Positions 58,880 to 64,000 of a stretch of DNA of 64,000 nt are shown here, piece after piece; the stretch's first letter is position 1, and each line of letters starts with the position of its first letter. Both the position numbers and the translations under genes were made by a program. The DNA comes from Acidimicrobiia bacterium. GTDB taxonomy: Bacteria > Actinomycetota > Acidimicrobiia > Acidimicrobiales > AC-14. The stretch spans positions 1 to 64,000 of the forward strand of contig JAHFUP010000007.1 in assembly GCA_023265025.1 (NCBI GenBank). The letters are read 5' to 3'. The notes under the pieces are model-generated. The model was given only the letters and a program-made list of their open reading frames with translations, had not been told where the DNA came from and did no database searches.

Positions 58880-59374
58880 GTGGACGATGGTGGCTACGAC
58901 TCGACGCTCGACACACTGAAGCACTCCCGGCGGGTCGACCAGCTCCTCCTCCAGGTCATCGCCGCCGTGCAGGACCGGGTCACCCGCCATGACCTGTCCA
59001 AGATGGAACCGCCCGAGAAAGCCGTCTTCGACCGGGTCACGCCGATGCTGAAGTACAGCACCTACGGGTCCGACCAGTACCGGGCGTCGCTGGTGGAGAT
59101 GGGGGAGGGCCTGGCCCACCACTACGCCGGCAACCGCCACCACCCCGAGCACCACGACAGGGGCATCAGTGGGATGACGCTGGTCGACGTGATCGAGATG
59201 CTGGCGGACTGGAAGGCGGCCACCGAGCGCCACGACGACGGCAGCCTGGCCCGCTCGCTGCCGATGCAAGCCGAGCGGTTCGGTATCGCCCCCCAGCTCA
59301 TGGACCTGCTGACCAACACCGCCGTCCAGTTCGGCTGGCTCGACGCGCCGCCGCCCCCTCAGCCAGCCCCGTAG
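58880..59374 (+). CDS. DUF5662 family protein
   Basis: 164 residues with many conserved His and acidic residues: LKHSRRVDQLLLQVIA, RHDLSKMEPPEKAVFDR, HHYAGNRHHPEHHDRGI and MTLVDVIEMLADWKAATERH. The HD-like and HHxxNxHHPEH pattern suggests a metal-dependent fold, but no activity is established for the family. GTG 58880 is 17 nt after the anti-sigma stop and may belong to that operon. Confidence 0.8.
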   Translation: MDDGGYDSTLDTLKHSRRVDQLLLQVIAAVQDRVTRHDLSKMEPPEKAVFDRVTPMLKYSTYGSDQYRASLVEMGEGLAHHYAGNRHHPEHHDRGISGMTLVDVIEMLADWKAATERHDDGSLARSLPMQAERFGIAPQLMDLLTNTAVQFGWLDAPPPPQPAP

Positions 59375-59393
59375 GCCTCCAGCCGGAGCTACG

Positions 59394-60314
59394 TCACGCG
59401 ACGTCCCTACGTCGGAACACGACAGTTGCCACCGTGAGCAGCCCGATGCCGACGGCCGTGAGGTACATCGCCGCCACCACGACCGACCGCCCGGGGACGT
59501 CGCCGCCGGAGTTCTCGCCGGACACCAGCACGATGGCGTTGCCGAGGATGAGCCACCGGCGCAGGCCTTCGAGGAAGCTGCCGACCACGTTCTCGATGAC
59601 GAGGAAGTAGGCGAACCCGATGCCCAGCGCCGCCGCGGTGTTGCGGCCGATCGACGCCACCGAGAAGCCAACGGCGGCGGCGACGGCCACCAGCCCCGTG
59701 CCTCGCCCGAGCACGCCGAGCAGGGACAGGCCCCAGTGCCCGCCGGTGCCCGAGGTGGTGCCGTGCAGGTACGCCGCCGGCAGCAGGGCGAGGCTGAGGA
59801 GGGCCTGGGCCAGCAGGGCGAAGACCGACGCCACGACGATGCAGGAGAAGGCCTTGGTGAGCAGGACCCGGGCCCGTCGCGGTTCCCACGTGAGGACCGT
59901 GGTGACTGTGCGGTTCTGCCAGTCGGAGCCGATCACCGACGCCCCGATGAGCCAGGCGACCACCACCAGCGGCGCCGTCGTGCCCTGGAGGACGCCCTTG
60001 AGAGATCGGAGCTTGAAGCGGGGGTCGTCGACCCCGCCGGCCACGAACCGGCAGAAGTTCTCCGTGCGCCTCTCGCCGGGCGGCGGGCCGTCCCGCCCCT
60101 CGAACTCAGGGAGCGGGCCGCCGGCCAGGCAGGCGGCCACCCGCGTCTCGGCGGCCTGGCGCCGGGCGGCCAGCTCGCCGTCGCTCAGCGCCGCCGTGTT
60201 CAGGAACGTGAGCACGCCGGCGACGGCGATGCCGGCGAGGGCCAGCAGCGCCAGCACCCGGACCATGCGCCGGGCCAGCACCCGGCGGAGCTCGCCGGCG
60301 GCCAGGGCGATCAC
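59394..60314 (-). CDS. ABC-2 type exporter permease
   Basis: 306 residues from GTG 60314, overlapping the ATPase stop (GTGA). Six hydrophobic helices; the first is at 20-40 (VRVLALLALAGIAVAGVLTF), a large loop with two Cys follows, then APLVVVAWLIGASVIGSDWQ and NRTVTTVLTWEPRR, typical of ABC-2 permeases. Partner of the ATPase encoded upstream. Substrate unknown. Confidence 0.85.
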   Translation of the reverse strand: MIALAAGELRRVLARRMVRVLALLALAGIAVAGVLTFLNTAALSDGELAARRQAAETRVAACLAGGPLPEFEGRDGPPPGERRTENFCRFVAGGVDDPRFKLRSLKGVLQGTTAPLVVVAWLIGASVIGSDWQNRTVTTVLTWEPRRARVLLTKAFSCIVVASVFALLAQALLSLALLPAAYLHGTTSGTGGHWGLSLLGVLGRGTGLVAVAAAVGFSVASIGRNTAAALGIGFAYFLVIENVVGSFLEGLRRWLILGNAIVLVSGENSGGDVPGRSVVVAAMYLTAVGIGLLTVATVVFRRRDVA

Positions 60315-61240
60315 CCTCCCTCCTCGACGGGATGCTCGCCGGTCAGCTCCAGGAAGACGGCTTCGAGACTGATCTCCTCGGGCCGCAGCTCGGTCAGGTA
60401 GAGCCGCTTCTTGACCAGGGCCCGCGTCACCATCTCGGCGTCCTCCGGCGGCAGGTCGACCCGAAGGTGGTCGCCGGCGATCTCCGCGTCGATGCCGGCC
60501 TCGGCCAGGGCGGCGACGCCCTTCTGGAGATTGGCGAGCCGCACGATCAGGCCTTGGGCGCCGCCGGCGGCCAGCACGTCGTCGACGGCGCCGGCAGCCA
60601 CGCAGCGGCCCCGGGCGAGAACGGCAACCCGGTCGCAGGTCTGCTGCACCTCGCTCAGGAGGTGGCTCGACACGAACACCGTCCGGCCCTCGGCCCCGAG
60701 GCTGCGGAGCAGTTCCCGCACCTCCTTGATGCCGGCAGGGTCGAGCCCGTTGGCCGGCTCGTCGAGGACGAGCAGCTGCGGGTCCTTCAACAGGGCGATG
60801 CCGATCCCGAGGCGCTGGCGCATGCCGAGGGAGTAGTTGCGGACCGGGTCGTCGGCCCGTTCCGCCAGGCCGACCCGATCGAGCACCACCGCCACCGCCT
60901 TCGGCCCGATGCCCTGGATGCGCCCGAGCAACGCGAGGTTCTTCCGCCCGGTCATCGCCGGGAACAGGCCCGGCGTCTCGACCATCGAACCGATCCGCCC
61001 GATCACCTTGGGCAGGTCGGTCTGCGAGTCGACCCCGAGCACCCGGCAGGCGCCGGCCGTCGGCCGGGCCAGCGCCAGCAGGCAGCGGATGGTGGTCGTC
61101 TTGCCGGAGCCATTCGGGCCGAGGAAGCCGAAGACACCGCCGTCGGGCACCGAGAGGTCGACCCCGTCGAGGGCGACGATCGGCGGGCGCCGGAAGCGGT
61201 GGTACTCCTTGCGCAAGCCGGTGAGCTCGATCACCGCCAC
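60311..61240 (-). CDS. ABC exporter ATPase
   Basis: 309 residues, start GTG 61240. Walker A GPNGSGKTTT, Q loop SMVETPGLFPAMT, signature YSLGMRQRLGIG, Walker B LLVLDEPANGLD and switch His in VSSHLLSEVQQ. A C-terminal extension (about 225-309) is typical of drug- or bacitracin-type exporter ATPases. Forms a transporter with the downstream permease. Confidence 0.93.
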   Translation of the reverse strand: MAVIELTGLRKEYHRFRRPPIVALDGVDLSVPDGGVFGFLGPNGSGKTTTIRCLLALARPTAGACRVLGVDSQTDLPKVIGRIGSMVETPGLFPAMTGRKNLALLGRIQGIGPKAVAVVLDRVGLAERADDPVRNYSLGMRQRLGIGIALLKDPQLLVLDEPANGLDPAGIKEVRELLRSLGAEGRTVFVSSHLLSEVQQTCDRVAVLARGRCVAAGAVDDVLAAGGAQGLIVRLANLQKGVAALAEAGIDAEIAGDHLRVDLPPEDAEMVTRALVKKRLYLTELRPEEISLEAVFLELTGEHPVEEGG

Positions 61241-61263
61241 GGGGACCTTCTAGCACCGGAGGG

Positions 61264-61335
61264 CGCCCTCGGTAGGATTCGAACCTACGCACCCGCCTCC
61301 GGAGGGCGGTGCTCTATCCCCTGAGCTACGAGGGC
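61264..61335 (-). tRNA. tRNA-Arg (anticodon CCG)
   Basis: On the minus strand the acceptor GCCCTCG pairs with CGAGGGC; the anticodon stem CCGCC/GGCGG encloses CTCCGGA with anticodon CCG; the T arm is GTAGG-TTCGAAT-CCTAC. Discriminator G; the bases that follow (CCC) do not form an encoded CCA. It stands alone between the ABC ATPase gene and a response regulator. Confidence 0.95.
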
Positions 61336-61361
61336 CTGCTCCGCCCCGATGGTATCTCCCA

Positions 61362-61389
61362 CTGACAGTGGCGCGGGCGCCGGTAGGAT
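61362..61389 (+). promoter_or_regulatory. putative promoter of the response regulator gene
   Basis: CTGACA (61362-61367) and TAGGAT (61384-61389) are 16 nt apart. The expected transcript would start within a few bases of the GTG at 61399, so it is nearly or fully leaderless. Confidence 0.45.
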
Positions 61390-61398
61390 CTCCGGGCA

Positions 61399-61779
61399 GT
61401 GAGCAAGCTGACCGTGCTGGTGATCGACGACGATCCGGTGATCCTCGAACTGCTGCGGGTGAACTTCGAGATCGAGGGGTTCGACGTGATCTGCGCGGCC
61501 GACGGCGAGGAGGGGCTCAAGCGGGCCCAGACGGACCGTCCCGATGCGGTCATCTCCGACATCATGATGCCCCGCCGCGACGGCCTGCAGCTCCTGGCCG
61601 ACCTCAAGGCCGACCCCTCCACCCAGGACCTCCCGGTCATCCTGCTGTCGGCCAAGGCGCAGAAGAACGAGGTCCAGCAGGGCCTCGAGATGGGCGCGGA
61701 CGACTACATCACCAAGCCGTTCGACCCGCTGGAGCTGATCGACCGGCTCAACGCCGTCATGACCCGGCCCCGCCGCTAA
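61399..61779 (+). CDS. single-domain response regulator
   Basis: 126 residues, CheY-like: LTVLVIDDDPVILELLRVNF, D54 in AVISDIMMPRRDGL, S/K region LLSAKAQKNEV and DYITKPFDPLELIDRL. No output domain and no adjacent kinase. Located 10 nt before argS, and such lone receivers precede argS/lysA in other actinobacteria (recalled). Start GTG 61399. Confidence 0.9.
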   Translation: MSKLTVLVIDDDPVILELLRVNFEIEGFDVICAADGEEGLKRAQTDRPDAVISDIMMPRRDGLQLLADLKADPSTQDLPVILLSAKAQKNEVQQGLEMGADDYITKPFDPLELIDRLNAVMTRPRR

Positions 61780-61789
61780 CCCCGATCCC

Positions 61790-63403
61790 ATGCCGATGAT
61801 CCAGGACATCCTGACCTCCTCCCTGCGCGGCGCGCTGGTCGGCCTCGGCGTCGAGCCCGTGCCGGAACGCATCCCCGTCGAGCGCTCCAACCGGCCCGAG
61901 CTGGGCGACTGGTCGTCGAGTGTGGCCCTCGCCGCGGCCAAGGCCAGTGGCCGCAAGCCCCGCGACCTGGCCGATGAGCTGGCGGCCAAGCTGCGCGTCG
62001 ACCCGCCGGCATACGTGTCCGAGATCACCGTCGCCGGCCCCGGGTTCCTCAACTTCAAGCTGCACGACCGGTGGCTGCACGACGTCCTCACGGAGGTGGT
62101 CGAGAAGGGCGTCGAGGGGTACGCGCGTCACGACATCGGCCACGGCGAGCGGGTCAACGTCGAGTTCGTCAGCGCCAACCCCACCGGGCCGCTCCACGTC
62201 GGCGCCGGCCGGTGGGCGGTCTACGGCGACGCCCTGTGCCGGATCCTCGAGCGGTGCGGCCACGCCATCCACCGGGAGTACTACCTCAACGACCGGGGCG
62301 TGCAGATGGGCCTGCTCGCGGCATCCGTGGCGGCGGCCAGGGCCGGGCAGCCCACGCCCGAGGACGGCTATCAAGGCCAGTACATCGCCGACTGGGCCGC
62401 CGAGATGGCCGACGACGCCGACCCCGCCGTGTGGGCGCCGCAGCGGGCGCTCGCCGACATCGAGGCCGCGCTCGGCTCCCTCGGCGTGGAGTTCGAAACG
62501 TGGTTCAGCGAGAAGTCGATGATCGCCTCGGGCGCGATCGACGCCGCCCTGGCCGACCTGCGCGCCTCGGGCCTCGTGTACGAGAAGGACGGCGCCACCT
62601 GGCTGCGGACGACCGACCTCGGCCTCCCCAAGGACGAGGTTCTCCTCAAGACCGGCGGCGAGCCGACCTACCTGCTGGGCGACATCGCCTATCACCGGGA
62701 CAAGTTCACACGGGGCTTCACCCGGCTGATCGACATCTGGGGGGCCGATCACCACGGCCACGTCGACCGGCTCAAGGCCGGCGTCCAGGCCCTGGGCCAT
62801 GACCCCGCCGAGCTGGAGATCGTGCTCGGCCAGCTGGTGACAATCGTCAAGGACGGCCAGGTCGTCCGGATGGGCAGGCGGAGCGGGACGTTCGTGGAGC
62901 TGGCCGAGGTGGTCGACGAGGTCGGCCCCGACGTCGCCCGGCTCACCTTTCTGCTCCAGTCCATCGACACCCGCCAGACGTTCGACCTCGACGCCGTCGT
63001 GTCGAAGTCCATGGACAACCCGGTCTTCTACGTCCAGTACGCCCACGCCCGGATCGCGTCCATCTCCCGGGTGGCGGCCGAGAAGAACGTGCCGCGGTAC
63101 CCGCTCGAGATGGTCGACCTGTCGGGGCTCGATCATCCCCGGGAGCTGGACCTGCTGCGCAGCCTCGGCGAGCTGCCCGAGGTGGTGGCCGACGCGTGCC
63201 GCACCCGGGCGCCGCACAAGGTCGCCACCTGGGTGCGGGAGCTGGCCGGGCGCTTCCACGGCTTTTACCACGACTGCTACGTCATGGGTGAGGGCGTCAG
63301 CCACGAGCAGACCCAGGCCCGGCTGTGGCTGGTGGAGTCGACGCGGATCGGGCTCGCCATCGGGCTCGACCTGCTCGGGGTCAGCGCGCCCGACTCGATG
63401 TGA
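61790..63403 (+). CDS. argS: arginyl-tRNA synthetase
   Basis: 537 residues. The class I HIGH motif appears as ANPTGPLHVGAGRWAVYGD; upstream is the N-terminal tRNA D-loop-binding domain (NRPELGDWSSSVALAAAK). Downstream is DIWGADHHGHVDRLKAG; KMSK is replaced by GRRSGTFVEL, as in many ArgRS. The C-terminal anticodon domain includes ARIASISR and FHGFYHDCYV. Attaches arginine to its tRNAs. ATG 61790; its stop overlaps the lysA start (GTGA). Confidence 0.96.
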   Translation: MPMIQDILTSSLRGALVGLGVEPVPERIPVERSNRPELGDWSSSVALAAAKASGRKPRDLADELAAKLRVDPPAYVSEITVAGPGFLNFKLHDRWLHDVLTEVVEKGVEGYARHDIGHGERVNVEFVSANPTGPLHVGAGRWAVYGDALCRILERCGHAIHREYYLNDRGVQMGLLAASVAAARAGQPTPEDGYQGQYIADWAAEMADDADPAVWAPQRALADIEAALGSLGVEFETWFSEKSMIASGAIDAALADLRASGLVYEKDGATWLRTTDLGLPKDEVLLKTGGEPTYLLGDIAYHRDKFTRGFTRLIDIWGADHHGHVDRLKAGVQALGHDPAELEIVLGQLVTIVKDGQVVRMGRRSGTFVELAEVVDEVGPDVARLTFLLQSIDTRQTFDLDAVVSKSMDNPVFYVQYAHARIASISRVAAEKNVPRYPLEMVDLSGLDHPRELDLLRSLGELPEVVADACRTRAPHKVATWVRELAGRFHGFYHDCYVMGEGVSHEQTQARLWLVESTRIGLAIGLDLLGVSAPDSM

Positions 63404-64000
63404 TCCACCCTCTGCCCCGCTACGTCCTGCCGGACACGGCGGCGGTGGGCCGCGACGGGCGCCTGACGGTCGGGGGCGTCGACCTGCTGGATCTGGCCGA
63501 GGAGCACGGCACGCCGGTGTTCGTCTACGACGAGGCCCACCTGCGGGCCCGATGCCGGGAGGCGGTGGCCTCGTTCGGCGACGGCGTGGCGTACGGGTCC
63601 AAGGCGTTCCTGTGCCTGGCCATGGCCCGGCTGGTGCACGAGGAGGGGATGCGGGTCGACGTGGCCACCGGCGGCGAGCTGCACGTGGCGCTGGCCGCCG
63701 GCGTGCCGCCGGAGCGGCTCGTGCTCCACGGCAACAACAAGTCGCTGGACGAGCTGCGCCGGGCCCACCAGCTCGGCGTTCGGGTGGTGGTCGACTCCTT
63801 CGACGAGCTGGCCCGGCTGGAGCGGCTTCACGAGGAGGATGGGCAGCCGACCAAGGTCATGGTGCGCGTCACGCCGGGCGTCGAGGCGCACACGCACGAG
63901 TACGTGATGACGGGCCAGACCGACTCGAAGTTCGGCCTCGGCGTTGCCTCTGGTGATGCGGCGCGGGCGGTCGAGCACGCCCAGATCCACCCGGCCCTCG
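63400..64000 (+). CDS. lysA: diaminopimelate decarboxylase (partial, runs off the window)
   Basis: The first 200 residues are present. Starts at GTG 63400 with IHPLPRYVLPDTAAVG; the segment LAEEHGTPVFVYDEAHLR and the PLP lysine in VAYGSKAFLCLAM identify a fold-III decarboxylase, with VDVATGGELHVALAAGVPPE typical of LysA. It converts meso-diaminopimelate to lysine. Order argS-lysA is common in actinobacteria and is often followed by hom and thrC (not visible here). Confidence 0.94.
   Translation, partial: MIHPLPRYVLPDTAAVGRDGRLTVGGVDLLDLAEEHGTPVFVYDEAHLRARCREAVASFGDGVAYGSKAFLCLAMARLVHEEGMRVDVATGGELHVALAAGVPPERLVLHGNNKSLDELRRAHQLGVRVVVDSFDELARLERLHEEDGQPTKVMVRVTPGVEAHTHEYVMTGQTDSKFGLGVASGDAARAVEHAQIHPAL

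Noticed and set aside
61790-63403. Missing KMSK motif in argS as a defect.
   Set aside because: Many arginyl-tRNA synthetases lack a canonical KMSK; all other motifs and the length are normal.

Overview
Organism and overall character. The window is about 70% GC, very gene dense, uses many GTG and TTG starts, and many neighbouring genes overlap by 1-4 nt (ATGA, GTGA, TGATG). A WhiB protein, a UsfX/RsbW-SigF pair, the trio of conserved actinobacterial proteins (SCO1664-like, DUF3090, MSMEG_4193-like), a type-5 uracil-DNA glycosylase and a bacterial XPB helicase with its partner place it in the Actinomycetota. An Acidimicrobiia-like lineage is plausible but cannot be proven from the sequence alone. 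It looks like ordinary chromosome with a few accessory patches.

Layout. 0-6 kb: an MMPL exporter behind an operator-like promoter, a TolB-like propeller, a half SnoaL gene and small membrane or secreted proteins. 6-11.5 kb: whiB with a perfect CRP-type site upstream, the rsbW-sigF-lipid kinase operon, and the actinobacterial trio. 11-17 kb: udgB, XPB helicase and partner, folC. 17-18 kb: a VapBC module. 18-25.5 kb: one reverse-strand run moxR - DUF58 - transglutaminase-like - tig - clpP - clpX, in which the transglutaminase-like protein has lost its catalytic Cys. 25.5-31 kb: membrane and lipoprotein genes and a 1313-residue DUF4062-NACHT-HEAT ATPase that resembles bacterial NLR-type defence proteins. 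31-35.5 kb: a patch with a doubly frameshifted gene, an integrase remnant, tRNA-Pro and tRNA-Gly, a second VapBC, and an ArsR/AHSA1 pair next to a long palindrome. 35.5-41.9 kb: murJ, an L,D-transpeptidase, a DUF6390 protein, an FtsH-like protease with a single membrane segment, and a secreted metacaspase with an EF-hand. 42-43.5 kb: a receiver-PAS-histidine kinase. 43.6-51.8 kb: a GntR-controlled BMP-type ABC importer followed by a degenerate and an intact isochorismatase-fold hydrolase (biuret-hydrolase-like) and an amidase, probably uptake and stepwise hydrolysis of a ureide or biuret-like nitrogen compound. 51.7-57 kb: a signalling island (OmpR regulator, Hpt, diguanylate cyclase, membrane kinase, lone receiver). 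57-64 kb: lipoprotein / ECF sigma / anti-sigma, an ABC exporter pair, tRNA-Arg, a response regulator, argS and the start of lysA.

Repeats. Two 189-nt copies of one element (3 mismatches, opposite orientation) lie at 18032-18220 and 40842-41030, each between convergent genes. Separately, three stem-loops (10.7, 38.35 and 47.86 kb) share the 10-mer CCCGAACTGG; two of them share both flanks but have unrelated, still self-pairing inner stems. These repeats, the metacaspase, the NACHT protein, the dead isochorismatase paralogue and the Cys-less transglutaminase are the most unusual contents. No CRISPR array, rRNA, complete prophage or intact insertion sequence was seen. There is no stretch over 300 bases without a gene or described element; the longest are the integrase-remnant patch (32346-32693) and the two repeat copies.
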